DNA from: JAZKDW01 sp040387375
GTDB taxonomy: Bacteria > Pseudomonadota > Gammaproteobacteria > Burkholderiales > Burkholderiaceae_D
Length of the DNA: 64,000 nt
Reading direction: 5' to 3'
Assembly: GCA_040387375.1 (NCBI GenBank)
Contig: JAZKDW010000015.1
Span: forward strand, 124,001-188,000
Both the position numbers and the translations under genes were made by a program. How positions within the stretch are numbered: the stretch's first letter is position 1; each line of letters starts with the position of its first letter. Of this stretch, positions 34,063 through 43,581 are shown in pieces. The notes under the pieces were generated by a model. It worked only from the letters and a program-made list of their open reading frames with translations. It had not been told where the DNA came from and ran no database searches.

Positions 34063-35456
34063 GCCTGCTCGTCCCTGATTTCTTTTGCAGCAGCCTTGCC
34101 GCTCAGGTAGCCGAGGCCGATTGCGGTCAGCAAACCATTGCCCGATGCGTAGCCTCCGGCGCCTGCGCGTCCGCTGATGCCGCCGGCGGCGCCGCCGCCC
34201 GCAAACAGATTGGGAATGGCCGTGCCGTCCGCTTTCAAAACACGGCCGACAGGATCGATTGCCAGCCCGCCCTGCGTATGGAACAGGCCAGGCGTCACAC
34301 GGCAGATCCAGTAGGGTCCCTGCATCGGCGCCACATTAAAGTGGCGGCGGCCGAATGTGTCGTCCGCTCCGCCGGCGGCGGCCTTGTTATAAGCCTCGAT
34401 TGTCTGTGTCAGCGTTTCCGCGGGCAGCCTGAAAAACGCGGCCAGTTCCGCCACCGTGGCGGCCGACTTGACGCCGCCGAGTTCAACCAGCTCGCGGAAT
34501 TCATCTTCCTTCGATGCGATCGCCTTGATGCGGTCGTCGAAAATCGCATACACCTCACCCTGCTGCGCCAGCACCATGCGGGCGTACGCCGAATAGCCGA
34601 GGTCTTCATTGCCGAAGCGCTGGCCGCCAGCATTCACCAGCACACCGCCTTTTTCAATCGTGGTCCAGGACAGGATCGAACCGTGCGGATAGGCGACCGC
34701 GGCATAACCCTGATAGGCGCTCATGTTGGCCAGGCCGGCGCCCAATTCCCGGCCCCATGCGACCGCCTCACCTTCGCTGCCCAGCGCACCGAAGTATTCG
34801 GCGCCGGCGATCTCGGGACAGAATTCCTTGACCAGCGCGCGATTGCCGGCAAAACCGTTACAGGCGAGGATCACCTTGCCGGCCTTGATGCGGGTGGTTT
34901 CGACACCCTTGCCGCCGATCAGCGCGCCGATGACTTCACCCTGTGCCGAGGTCAGCAGCGACTGCACCGGATTGCCTGTCGCGAGCGGGATATCGCGTTG
35001 CGCAACGCCGGCCAGCAAGTCGTCCATCAGATCCTGGCCGCGGCGCGACGCCGGCGCGTGCAGGCGCGGCACCGTATGGCCGACGTGGCAATAATCGGTA
35101 ATCAGGCTCATGCGCGCGGGCACGCTGTCGACCAGCCATTCGCACAGCTCGGCGGAAATCGCGACCAGGGTATCGCTGACCTCGGTCAGGTCATGTTCGC
35201 CGGTGATGCGCAGGAGATCGGCTTTCAGCGTTTCCGGGCTATCTTCGATCTGCGCGGCGCGCTGAAAGCGGCTGCCGGCGCCGGGTATCGAGCCCGTGCT
35301 CAGCGAGGTATTTCCACCCGGCTGATCACGTTTTTCGACAATCGCGACAGCGGCGCCGTCGTCATGCGCGGCGATCGCCGCGGTCAGGCCGCAACCGCCG
35401 GCGCCGATGACCAGCACGTCGACTTCCATATCCCATTGGTCTGCATTTGTATTCAT
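34059..35456 (-). CDS. FAD-dependent oxidoreductase, fumarate reductase/ketosteroid dehydrogenase-like
   Basis: This 465-residue flavoprotein has an N-terminal dinucleotide motif (VLVIGAGGCGLTAAIAAHDDG, about residues 14-34), EKRDQPGGNTSLSTG and a C-terminal FAD segment LFAGGGAAGGISGRAGAGGYASGNGL. The family includes fumarate reductases, urocanate reductases and 3-ketosteroid dehydrogenases, which add or remove hydrogen across a C=C bond next to a carbonyl. Being sandwiched between MmgE/PrpD genes suggests an unsaturated polycarboxylate as substrate (inference). Confidence 0.85.
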   Translation of the reverse strand: MNTNADQWDMEVDVLVIGAGGCGLTAAIAAHDDGAAVAIVEKRDQPGGNTSLSTGSIPGAGSRFQRAAQIEDSPETLKADLLRITGEHDLTEVSDTLVAISAELCEWLVDSVPARMSLITDYCHVGHTVPRLHAPASRRGQDLMDDLLAGVAQRDIPLATGNPVQSLLTSAQGEVIGALIGGKGVETTRIKAGKVILACNGFAGNRALVKEFCPEIAGAEYFGALGSEGEAVAWGRELGAGLANMSAYQGYAAVAYPHGSILSWTTIEKGGVLVNAGGQRFGNEDLGYSAYARMVLAQQGEVYAIFDDRIKAIASKEDEFRELVELGGVKSAATVAELAAFFRLPAETLTQTIEAYNKAAAGGADDTFGRRHFNVAPMQGPYWICRVTPGLFHTQGGLAIDPVGRVLKADGTAIPNLFAGGGAAGGISGRAGAGGYASGNGLLTAIGLGYLSGKAAAKEIRDEQA

Positions 35457-35486
35457 TTCCTGCCGCTCCCGTATCGTTTGTTGAGG

Positions 35487-36893
35487 TCAGGCGCGCGTGG
35501 CGGCCGGGTCAAAGAACCGGTCTACCCACTGCCGCCATGGTTGTGCCAGTTGCGCATCGGCGGCGCTGCCGCCGGCCAGTGCATGAAGCTGCCGCATCGC
35601 CGCCGCCAGACCCGGCGCCGAGGCTTGCGACAGCCCGGCAATCTTGTCCCACAGTTCTTGATCGCCGAACGGACGGTCCGGTCCGCCGCGCGCGCTCAGG
35701 CAGTTCGCGCTGTAGGTCTGGCCGTCGGCGCCCACCAGCGTGACGAAGGCCGGGCGGTCTTGCGGCCATGGCAGCTCTTCCGGCACCAGGCGCATCTCGA
35801 CCTGCCCGCGCAAACGGGCGACACGCTCGTCCTGCACCGCCTCCGAGCCAAACGCTTCGGCGCCGCCATGGCCATACACCAGCGAAGCGGCCAGCGCATG
35901 CGGCAACGAGAATTTTGCGCCCAGCGTGGTGACCGGCTGATGATCGTCGAGCGTCATTCCGAGCCGGTGTGTTTCGATCCGGATCCGATCAACCCCCGCG
36001 CCGCCCAGCAAGGCCGGCTGCTCGCGCAATATCTGCTGCATCGCCTCGATCGACGAATGTGCGTACTGGCAGCAGGCATTGATCTTGTGATAGCCCGATG
36101 CCACGGCCCACTCGGTGCCGAGATCGGCGGTCAGTTCGGCGATGTTCGCTTCGCTGCCCAGGGTCTCGAAATAGACATCGTGCGGCGTTTCCGGCAAACC
36201 GCTTATGCCCGCCTGCGCCCATTCGATTGCATGAAACCCGTTGTTTATCCCTGCCGCTGCCCAGGCATTGCGGATCAACGCGCCCCTGACCGCCTGGTTG
36301 TAGGGTCCGACCACACCGAGCGTACTGGCGTTGGCGAGCGCCGACAGCATCAGGCCGGCCGGCAGGCGGCGGATAAATCCCACCGCGGCGGTCACGCCTA
36401 CCGCGCAAAACAAGGCGTGCGGATGAATCCTGAGCGACTCGAAGCGCCAGGTTTTTGCAAAGCGTGCGGTGGTTTCATATGCCAGCGTGCTGGCGCGAAT
36501 CACTTCCGACGCCGGCAGATTGTCGCTCTCGGCAATCGCCAGCAAGGCCGGCAAGGTGTACAGGCCGGCGTGGCAGACGGCCTTGCGATAACCTTCATCG
36601 AGTTCGTTCCAGCTGGCCGACAAGGCATTGCCCAATGCCGCCTGCGCGACCGACAGCTGCGCCCGGTCACGCCGGAACAGGGAAGCCGTGCCGCGTTCCG
36701 CCAGGCGCGCTTGCGCGGCGACGATCTGCGGCTCATGTTCGGCCGACAGCATGGCCGCCATGTCGTCGGCGATGATCATCACTGCCTTCTGCCGCGCATG
36801 CGCGGGAATGTCGGTCAGTTCCTGCCGGACCGCCCACTCCACAAAGGTCCGCAATCCCTGTCCAGCGGCCTGCCGCAATTCACTGTTTTCCAT
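35487..36893 (-). CDS. MmgE/PrpD family protein
   Basis: This 468-residue family member has the features NELDEGYRKAVCHAGLYTLPALLAIAE and HPHALFCAVGVTAAVGFI, and ASGYHKINACCQYAHSSIEA in place of the usual KxxPxC region. ATG 36893 follows a GGGGAAAAT leader; a GTG start at 36923 would overlap the LivF gene by 16 nt. As the second MmgE/PrpD gene of the cluster it may act on the substrate before the flavoprotein. The exact reaction is unknown. Confidence 0.84.
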   Translation of the reverse strand: MENSELRQAAGQGLRTFVEWAVRQELTDIPAHARQKAVMIIADDMAAMLSAEHEPQIVAAQARLAERGTASLFRRDRAQLSVAQAALGNALSASWNELDEGYRKAVCHAGLYTLPALLAIAESDNLPASEVIRASTLAYETTARFAKTWRFESLRIHPHALFCAVGVTAAVGFIRRLPAGLMLSALANASTLGVVGPYNQAVRGALIRNAWAAAGINNGFHAIEWAQAGISGLPETPHDVYFETLGSEANIAELTADLGTEWAVASGYHKINACCQYAHSSIEAMQQILREQPALLGGAGVDRIRIETHRLGMTLDDHQPVTTLGAKFSLPHALAASLVYGHGGAEAFGSEAVQDERVARLRGQVEMRLVPEELPWPQDRPAFVTLVGADGQTYSANCLSARGGPDRPFGDQELWDKIAGLSQASAPGLAAAMRQLHALAGGSAADAQLAQPWRQWVDRFFDPAATRA

Positions 36894-36907
36894 ATTTTCC
36901 CCGGTCC

Positions 36908-37591
36908 TTAAAAAAGGTGCCACAAACTATCCTGCTCAAGCAATTCCTGGCTCGGGCCGTCGAAAATGATCCGTCCCGACTTGATCACCACCGCGCGCTC
37001 GACCTGCTTCAGCGCGGCCTGCACATTCTGCTCAACGATGACCACCGTGGTGCCTTCGTTCTGGTTGATTGCGCGTATCGATTGCAGCACGTCGCGCACG
37101 ATGATCGGCGCCAGGCCGGTGGTCGGCTCGTCCAGCAGCAACAGGCTCGGGCGTGTCATCAGTGCCATTCCCAGCGCCAGCATCTGCTGCTGTCCGCCGC
37201 TCATGGAGCCGGCCGCCTGCAGCCTTCTTTCCTTCAGGATCGGGAATATGCCATACACCGTGTCGGCATAGGCCGGGTCATGCAGCAAACCCGAGATGCG
37301 CAGGTTCTGCTCCACCGACAGTTCGCGAAACACGTTATGGCCCTGCGGCACGAACCCGATCCCGTGGCGCACATTCAGGTACACCTGGCCGGGAACGATC
37401 TGCCGGTCATGGTAGGTGATGTTGCCGCTGATCTCAGGGGCGTCACCGACACAGCTCTTGAGCAAGGTCGTCTTGCCGGCGCCGTTATGCCCGAATATCC
37501 CAATCCGTTCGCCATCGTTGATTTTCAGCGACAGGTCATGCAGGACCTGCAGTTTTCCGTAATACGCATTGACGTTATCGACATGCAGCAC
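36908..37591 (-). CDS. Branched-chain amino acid/amide ABC transporter ATPase, LivF type
   Basis: This 227-residue ATPase has Walker A GHNGAGKTT, signature MSGGQQQMLALGMAL and Walker B LLLLDEPTTGLAP. With the LivG-type subunit it powers import through the LivHM-type permease pair. It is the last transporter gene, 29 nt after livG, and runs directly into the MmgE/PrpD gene. Liv-type systems take up branched-chain amino acids, amides, urea and aromatic or carboxylic acids, so the substrate is not set by the family. Confidence 0.92.
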   Translation of the reverse strand: MLHVDNVNAYYGKLQVLHDLSLKINDGERIGIFGHNGAGKTTLLKSCVGDAPEISGNITYHDRQIVPGQVYLNVRHGIGFVPQGHNVFRELSVEQNLRISGLLHDPAYADTVYGIFPILKERRLQAAGSMSGGQQQMLALGMALMTRPSLLLLDEPTTGLAPIIVRDVLQSIRAINQNEGTTVVIVEQNVQAALKQVERAVVIKSGRIIFDGPSQELLEQDSLWHLF

Positions 37592-37620
37592 GTTAGTCTC
37601 TCTTTCTGTTTAAACGCCGC

Positions 37621-38379
37621 TCACGCGCCGAAATACAATTCCGCCAGGATCTTGCTGGAAAGCAGAGTGTCGACGCTGCCGCGTTCGAGAATTTTTCCGC
37701 TCGCCATGAACACGGCGCTGTTGCACAAGTCCTTGATGAAGGAAACGTTGTGCTCGACCACACATACCGCGCGTCCCGCCGCCGCTTCCTCGCGCACGAT
37801 GGCTTTCATCGTGTCGTACGCCGGCCCCTCGACGCCGGCCATCGGCTCATCGAGCAGCAGGCAGTCGCCGTCGTTCATCAGCGCCCGCGCCAGACCCACC
37901 AGCTTTTGCTGGCCGAATGGAATATCGTTGACATTGACATGAGCGATCGCCTCCAGCTTCATGCGCTGCAGGATGGACATGGCGCGCGCATGCAGTTCTT
38001 CGCTGGACGCCGCGATCTGTTTCGGACGAAACATGATCATGGAAATCCGCTCACCCGGGTAGTCGCGTGGCGCCACCAGCATGTTTTCCAGCACGCTCAT
38101 GGTGCCGAACAGCCGCATGTTCTGCCAGGTGCGGGCGACACCCAGCCTGGCGCGGCGATGCAGCGGCAAACCGTCGAGTGACTGCCCGCCGACCGAGATC
38201 GTTCCGGAATCGACCGGATACACACCCGAGATCAGATTGAACAGCGAAGTTTTCCCGGCGCCGTTGGGACCGATCAGCCCGAGGATTTCTCCGCGCTTGA
38301 TGTCGATGGAAATGTTGTCCGCCACCACAATGCCGCCGAAGCGCTTGCATACGCCATCCAGGGATATCAATGTTGTCAT
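37621..38379 (-). CDS. ABC transporter ATPase, LivG type
   Basis: This 252-residue ATPase begins MTTLISLDGVCKRFGGIVVAD and has Walker A GPNGAGKTS and Walker B LLLDEPMAGVEG. The signature region reads IPFGQQKLVGLARALM, where the usual LSGGQ is replaced by PFGQQ, as is common in LivG-type proteins (PYGxQR). ATG 38379 gives the standard family N-terminus. Confidence 0.91.
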   Translation of the reverse strand: MTTLISLDGVCKRFGGIVVADNISIDIKRGEILGLIGPNGAGKTSLFNLISGVYPVDSGTISVGGQSLDGLPLHRRARLGVARTWQNMRLFGTMSVLENMLVAPRDYPGERISMIMFRPKQIAASSEELHARAMSILQRMKLEAIAHVNVNDIPFGQQKLVGLARALMNDGDCLLLDEPMAGVEGPAYDTMKAIVREEAAAGRAVCVVEHNVSFIKDLCNSAVFMASGKILERGSVDTLLSSKILAELYFGA

Positions 38380-38392
38380 GACTTGCCGCCCT

Positions 38393-39253
38393 TCACTGTT
38401 GGCGCTTGGCCGGCGCAATCAAACCCTGCGGCCGCCAAAACAAAAAGATGATGACCAGCAGGGAAAATATGACGCCTTGCAGCGGCGCCATCACACTTGC
38501 GGGAAGATTCAGGAAACTGATTGCCTGCGGCAGCAACAGCAGCAACACCGCGCCAACCACCGGACCCCAATGTGAACCCATGCCGCCGACCACCACCATC
38601 GTCAGGATCATGGCGGACTGCAGGATTTCGAACTGGTCGGGACTGATGTACTGGTAGTAGTAGGCGTAAATGCCGCCTGCGATGCCGGCAAATCCGGAGC
38701 CGATCGCAAAGATCGTCAGCTTGATCATCATCGCGTTGCGGCCCAGCGCGGAGAAAGCCAGTTCATCGTCGCGCATGGCGGAAATCACGCGTCCATAAGG
38801 ACCGTTGATCAGCCAGCGGATGATCCATACGACGGCCACCGCGATCAGACAGGAGACGAGCGCAAAGACAGCGCTGCGACTGGACCCGACAACGACATTC
38901 GGAATATTGCCGAGGCCGCTGGCGCCGCCGGTAAAACCGAGATGTTTGATCACTTCAAGCAAGCCAAGCTGGAAGCCGATGCTGGTGATCAGCAGATAAT
39001 CGCCCGAAATGCGCAGCGATGGCAGCGACAGCATGATCGACGACAGGAAAGCGACAACACCGCCAGCGATGACTGCCAGTATCGGATTGGTGTTGAAGTG
39101 AATCGCCAGCAGGCCGGTGGTGTAGGCGCCCAGCGCAAAGAAAATCGGATGGGCGATGCTGATCAATCCGCCATAGCCGATGATCAGGTTGAAACTGGAA
39201 CTGAGGATCACGTAGATCCCGATCAGAACCGCTAATGAAACGACATATTCCAT
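38393..39253 (-). CDS. ABC transporter permease, LivM type
   Basis: This 286-residue inner-membrane protein has about eight hydrophobic segments and the LivM-type features NLIIGYGGLISIAHPIFFALGAY and GRVISAMRDDELAFSALGRN (EAA-like cytoplasmic loop). A GGAGG Shine-Dalgarno precedes ATG 39253. It pairs with the LivH-type permease 81 nt upstream. Confidence 0.91.
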   Translation of the reverse strand: MEYVVSLAVLIGIYVILSSSFNLIIGYGGLISIAHPIFFALGAYTTGLLAIHFNTNPILAVIAGGVVAFLSSIMLSLPSLRISGDYLLITSIGFQLGLLEVIKHLGFTGGASGLGNIPNVVVGSSRSAVFALVSCLIAVAVVWIIRWLINGPYGRVISAMRDDELAFSALGRNAMMIKLTIFAIGSGFAGIAGGIYAYYYQYISPDQFEILQSAMILTMVVVGGMGSHWGPVVGAVLLLLLPQAISFLNLPASVMAPLQGVIFSLLVIIFLFWRPQGLIAPAKRQQ

Positions 39254-39334
39254 GGTGCAGGTGCCTCCGTAAAACGCTGCGCTAGCGCTTGCAAAAAATG
39301 TGCGATGCCGCGCATCGCACAAGCCATTTTTTTC

Positions 39335-40222
39335 TTATCGCCGCAGCAGCTGTTTCAGCTTTTGCATGTTGACGCCCTGTGGGAAAAACAGAATCGTGAC
39401 GAATAAAAAGACGTACAGGATCAGGCCTTGCCATTGCGACGGGATCACAAAAATGCTCAGTCCCTGGATCAGCGACAGACCTACCGCCGCTGCCGCCGCG
39501 CCGAAAATACGTCCCATGCCGCCTAGCAGCGTTGAAATGACGGCGAACAGCATCATCTGCAATGGCGTGTTGGGAATCATCGATGCCCGCGTGCCGAACA
39601 GATACATGCCGGCGCTGATCAGTATCGACGCCAGCAGGAAGGTAATCAGATAAGCGCGCTTGACATCGATGCCGTACAGCTTCGACAGATCGGGATTGTC
39701 GGCGACGGCTGCCATGAACTGGCCATCGCGCGTCTTGCCGATGAACAGGTACAGCAACGCCAGCACGATCGCGGTCACGACAAGCGCCTGCATGTCCCAG
39801 TGGCTGATGACGATGCCGTTGATGATCTCGACCTTGGACATGATGCTCTGGGTCAGCGCGACCGGCTCGGTACCGAAGATCATTGCCAGCAGATAGGCGA
39901 GGAATTCGGACACCACGAGCGTGAAAATGAAGAATGTCAGGTTCGGTGAATTTCTGGCGCGCAGCGTCTGCAATCCGTAGATATCCATCGCCAGGCTGGC
40001 CGCAATCGTGACCGTCAGCCCGACCAGCACGCTGAGCCACAACGGCAAACCCATCCATCCATGCGCCGCGTACATGGCGTAGAACGACAATGCCATGAGT
40101 CCCGCTTGCGCGAAGTTCCATACCTTGACGACTTTCAGCACCAGCGAAAACGCCACCGCAAACAGCACCGCATAGGTCGATGCCGCAAGTCCGGTCCATA
40201 CAATCTGCAACAAGATTGACAT
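39335..40222 (-). CDS. ABC transporter permease, LivH type
   Basis: This 295-residue integral membrane protein, beginning MSILLQIVWTGLAASTYAVL, has the LivH pattern of about eight membrane segments and a cytoplasmic loop (GQFMAAVADNPDLSKLYGID) that contacts the ATPases. An upstream in-frame ATG (40246) would add eight residues. It follows the binding-protein gene by 77 nt. Confidence 0.91.
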   Translation of the reverse strand: MSILLQIVWTGLAASTYAVLFAVAFSLVLKVVKVWNFAQAGLMALSFYAMYAAHGWMGLPLWLSVLVGLTVTIAASLAMDIYGLQTLRARNSPNLTFFIFTLVVSEFLAYLLAMIFGTEPVALTQSIMSKVEIINGIVISHWDMQALVVTAIVLALLYLFIGKTRDGQFMAAVADNPDLSKLYGIDVKRAYLITFLLASILISAGMYLFGTRASMIPNTPLQMMLFAVISTLLGGMGRIFGAAAAAVGLSLIQGLSIFVIPSQWQGLILYVFLFVTILFFPQGVNMQKLKQLLRR

Positions 40223-40299
40223 ATCAATCACATCAGTTCTCCACATGGTGCGCTTGCACCGCCGGCTGTTTCAGCCAGCGGCGCAAGGGCACGGTTTTC

Positions 40300-41460
40300 T
40301 TACTTGATTGTTGCGAGTGGTACGAACTGGCCTTTTTCAACGGTCAGCAGGTAGACCGGCTTCTTGACGCGATGATCGTCGCCCACCTGGAGCGCGCCGG
40401 TCATCGGCAATTCGAAGTTCTTCACTGCCAGCAGGGCCTTGCGCATGTTTTCGCCGGTTGCGGGCAATTTGTTCTTCTCTACCCATTTGTACAGTTCAGC
40501 GACCAGGTAAGGGCCGTCATACAGGTACTGGGTGTACGGCAGGCCATTCGGCACGCGCTTTTCGGCAGTCTGCCAGCGTGAGACGAACGCGCCGACATTG
40601 GCGTTATCGGTCGCGCCAGGCGCCAGCGATGTGACGATCAGTCCTTCAGCCGCGGCGCCGAGCTGCTCGATCACCTTGGGGTTGTAACCAGCCGAATAAG
40701 TCGTTACGCGCTGCTTCAGGCCGAGCTGCCGCATCTGGGCAATGACTTGCGGCAGGTCCGATACCAGGCCCTGGATATGGACGATGTCGGGATTGGCGAC
40801 ACGCAGCTTGAGCAAGGCGCCGGTAAACTCGGTTGCCTTCGGATCGTATGCTTCATACGCGACGACCTTGCCACCGGCCTTTTCGAACACGCTCTTGTAG
40901 ATCGCCGCGCCTTCGACGCCGCTGTCGTTATTGATATACATGACGGCGGCGGTCTTCTTGCCGAGCTTGGTAGCGGTATAGTTTGCGAGGCCACTGACAT
41001 CGACGTCGGCCAGCGGGAAAGTCGTATAGACATAGTCGCCGAGCTTGGCGATTTCAGGCGAATTTGCGCCGACGCTCAACTCGAGCACCTTGTCGCGATT
41101 GGCGATCGGCGCCACGGCCTTGACCACCGAGCTCCATGCCGTGATGAATACCGGCACTTTCTCGACACTGGTCAGGCGCTTGACGGCGTTGATGCCCAGC
41201 TGCGGATCGGCCTGGGTGTCGAGGACGATCATCTCAAGCTGCTTGCCGTTGACGCCGCCCTTGGCGTTGATGTCGGCGACGGCCCACTGCGCGGCCTTGA
41301 CCTGGTCGGCGCCGTACAGCGCCTGCGAGCCGGACAGCGGCATCGCCAGGCCGAATTTCAGGGTTTCCTTGGCTTGCGACCATGCTGTAGGCGAAAACAC
41401 CGTGGCACCCATGATGAGTGCCGACAGTGCCAGCATCTTGCGTCGATTCGAGTTGTTCAT
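40300..41460 (-). CDS. ABC transporter periplasmic binding protein, LivK/AmiC type
   Basis: This 386-residue type I periplasmic binding protein has a signal peptide (MNNSNRRKMLALSALIMGAT, cleaved near AWSQA/KETL) followed by LKFGLAMPLSGSQALYGADQ, the usual first strand. GGAGAGAAA precedes ATG 41460. It captures the substrate for the LivHMGF transporter. Since the cluster encodes cyclic-amide and amide hydrolases, the ligand may be an amide or imide (inference). Confidence 0.9.
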   Translation of the reverse strand: MNNSNRRKMLALSALIMGATVFSPTAWSQAKETLKFGLAMPLSGSQALYGADQVKAAQWAVADINAKGGVNGKQLEMIVLDTQADPQLGINAVKRLTSVEKVPVFITAWSSVVKAVAPIANRDKVLELSVGANSPEIAKLGDYVYTTFPLADVDVSGLANYTATKLGKKTAAVMYINNDSGVEGAAIYKSVFEKAGGKVVAYEAYDPKATEFTGALLKLRVANPDIVHIQGLVSDLPQVIAQMRQLGLKQRVTTYSAGYNPKVIEQLGAAAEGLIVTSLAPGATDNANVGAFVSRWQTAEKRVPNGLPYTQYLYDGPYLVAELYKWVEKNKLPATGENMRKALLAVKNFELPMTGALQVGDDHRVKKPVYLLTVEKGQFVPLATIK

Positions 41461-41509
41461 TTTCTCTCCTGTTGGAATAACAAAGCGGCCAGACCTGGCC
41501 ATTGCCCAT

Positions 41510-42184
41510 TTAAATCTGCTTCAACTGTTCGATGATGTCTGTGGTCGGCGCGACGTCGGCATATTTTTCCGCCATGTCGAACAGATTCACCGCGTGGGAA
41601 ACCTTGCTGCGGTCGTACACCGCGTCCTGCGGCACCAGTACCTTGAAATTGAGCGAAAACGCATCGACCACGCTCGACCGCACGCAGCCGCTGGTGCTGC
41701 ATCCGGTCACGATCAGGGTGTCGGCCTGCAGATCGATCAGGTGACTGGCGAGCGCCGTGGCGAAGAATGCGCTTGGGTGTTTTTTCGGCAGCAGGACGTC
41801 ACCTTCGCGCGGCGCGATTTCCTTCACGAAGTCATAACCGTGCGCGGGAATATTCATGATGGCCGGGACCTTTTCCGCCAGCCGTCCGCCTTCATGCTTG
41901 TTTTTCGGCGCCACGTGCGGATACAGGATCGGCCAGCCGCGGCGGCGGAATTCGCCGACCAGGATCGCGATGTTGTCGACCGCCTTCCAGGCGACGTCGC
42001 CGCAACTGGTCGGGAATTCCTTGACTGCCTCGAAAAAAGGCAGCGGTGTGGTGCCGGTGGTCCGGTACTGCACATCGATGATCAGCAGCGCCGGGCGCTT
42101 GCCGATCCCGCCCGGTCGTCCAAAACCGGCGGCGCGATAGGCGCGCTGTTCTTCCTCGCTGATGATGCCATCCCATGGTTTCAT
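41510..42184 (-). CDS. Isochorismatase-family cysteine hydrolase (amidase-like)
   Basis: This 224-residue cysteine hydrolase has the Asp-Lys-Cys triad of the family: Asp37 (LLIIDVQYR), Lys134/135 (LLPKKHPSAFF) and Cys167 (STSGCVRSS). Close relatives are N-carbamoylsarcosine amidase and maleamate amidohydrolase, which remove ammonia or carbamate from linear amides. It starts 1 nt after the hydantoinase-like stop, suggesting consecutive steps: ring opening, then amide hydrolysis. Confidence 0.87.
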   Translation of the reverse strand: MKPWDGIISEEEQRAYRAAGFGRPGGIGKRPALLIIDVQYRTTGTTPLPFFEAVKEFPTSCGDVAWKAVDNIAILVGEFRRRGWPILYPHVAPKNKHEGGRLAEKVPAIMNIPAHGYDFVKEIAPREGDVLLPKKHPSAFFATALASHLIDLQADTLIVTGCSTSGCVRSSVVDAFSLNFKVLVPQDAVYDRSKVSHAVNLFDMAEKYADVAPTTDIIEQLKQI

Positions 42185-42185
42185 G

Positions 42186-43571
42186 TCATGCTCCCGCTTG
42201 CGGTGTTGATAGTGTTCTGAAAAGGTATTTGCCGTGACCCGGCTGGCCGGTGATCTTGCCGTCGGCCATGACGGTCTGGCCGCGCACGATGGTGCGCACC
42301 GGCCAGCCCTTGAGCGTCTGCCCTTCATACAGGCTGTAGTCGGAATAGGAACCCAGTTCCGCCGGATTGACCTCCCGCGCGAGGTTGATGTCGACCAGCG
42401 TGAGGTCGGCATCGGAGCCGGCTTCCAGGCTGCCTTTACACGGCGCGACATTGAAGATCCGCGCCGGCGCCGAGGTCAGCACTTCGGCGATCCGGCGCAG
42501 GCTCAGCCGCCCCTTGTGATAACCCTCGTGCAGCAGCACCGGCAGGATGGTGGCGGTGCCCGGGAATCCCTGCGACGCCAGCCACAGCGGCTTTTCCTTG
42601 GTCGAGCGCTTGCGCGGCACGTGGTCGGAAGCGACCACGTCGATCGAGCCGTCGCGCAAGCCTTCCCACATCGCCTCGACATCGTCGGCGCTGCGAAACG
42701 GCGGATTGGCCTTGCCGATGCCGCCGAGTTCGGAATCTTCGGTATGGGTCAGGTAGTGGGGGCAGGTCTCGACGAACACCTTGTCGTAGCGGCCGCGCCA
42801 TTTGCGCACTTCATCGAGCGCCATGCGGGTGCTGAGGTGCGGTATATAGATTTGCGCGCCGAGATGTTCGGCGAAAACCATCGCCCGCACGCAGCTTTCG
42901 GATTCGGTGAATGCCGGCTTCGAACGCGACCAGTCCTTCAGCGTGGTGCCGCCTTCGGCCTGGATCTGGCGGCGAATGCGGTTGACGATTTCGATGTTCT
43001 CGGTATGGCAGACGATCTTGGCGTCGCCCAGTTGCGCGGCCGCTTCCAGCAACGCATACAGGTAACCGTCGTCGGTGCCGTCGAGCCCGAGGTAACGGCC
43101 TTCCTCGCCCTTGAAATTCATGAAGTACTTGAACGAGGTCACGCCGTAGGTCTTGACGTAGTCCTTGAGCTCCGCGATATGCTGCTCGTTGGCGGTGCTG
43201 AAATGGAAGGCGTAATCGACATAAGCGCGGGTCTTCGCGTATCCCTGCTCGCGCTCATAGACGTCGGCATAAGCCTCGTTGTTGAGGAAGTAGCCGAGCA
43301 CGGTGGTGAAACCGCCTTGTGCCGCGTAAATCGTCTCGGTTTCGTATTCGGTAATCTTTTCGCCGAAGCCGAAATGAACGTGAGCGTCGATCAATCCGGG
43401 AAATACATGCAGTCCCGCGGCGGACAGCGCCGGCACCGAGGCATCGACCGGTGTGCCGGGAGCCAGTTGCGCAGCGATTTTTCCATTCCGGACCAGCAGG
43501 TCCATCGCTTTTCCGTCGGATCCGGCATCCACCAGGGTGCCGCCACGCAGTACAAAATCAGCAGTCATCAT
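42186..43571 (-). CDS. Dihydropyrimidinase/hydantoinase-like cyclic amidohydrolase
   Basis: This 461-residue metal-dependent amidohydrolase has the binuclear-site residues in place: HVH in GLIDAHVHFGFG, a lysine in TSFKYFMNFKG that would be carboxylated, histidines in IVCHTENIE and IYIPHLST, and the aspartate in VVASDHVPRKR. The family opens cyclic amides (hydantoin, dihydropyrimidine, allantoin, cyclic imides). It lies between a CobW-type GTPase and the isochorismatase-like hydrolase. Confidence 0.88.
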   Translation of the reverse strand: MMTADFVLRGGTLVDAGSDGKAMDLLVRNGKIAAQLAPGTPVDASVPALSAAGLHVFPGLIDAHVHFGFGEKITEYETETIYAAQGGFTTVLGYFLNNEAYADVYEREQGYAKTRAYVDYAFHFSTANEQHIAELKDYVKTYGVTSFKYFMNFKGEEGRYLGLDGTDDGYLYALLEAAAQLGDAKIVCHTENIEIVNRIRRQIQAEGGTTLKDWSRSKPAFTESESCVRAMVFAEHLGAQIYIPHLSTRMALDEVRKWRGRYDKVFVETCPHYLTHTEDSELGGIGKANPPFRSADDVEAMWEGLRDGSIDVVASDHVPRKRSTKEKPLWLASQGFPGTATILPVLLHEGYHKGRLSLRRIAEVLTSAPARIFNVAPCKGSLEAGSDADLTLVDINLAREVNPAELGSYSDYSLYEGQTLKGWPVRTIVRGQTVMADGKITGQPGHGKYLFRTLSTPQAGA

Positions 43572-43581
43572 TTTCCAGTTA

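Noticed and set aside
34278..36911. Open frame of 877 codons on the plus strand
   Set aside because: It lies antisense to a flavoprotein and an MmgE/PrpD gene, its translation is low-complexity Arg/Gln-rich and matches no family; it is a GC-codon shadow.
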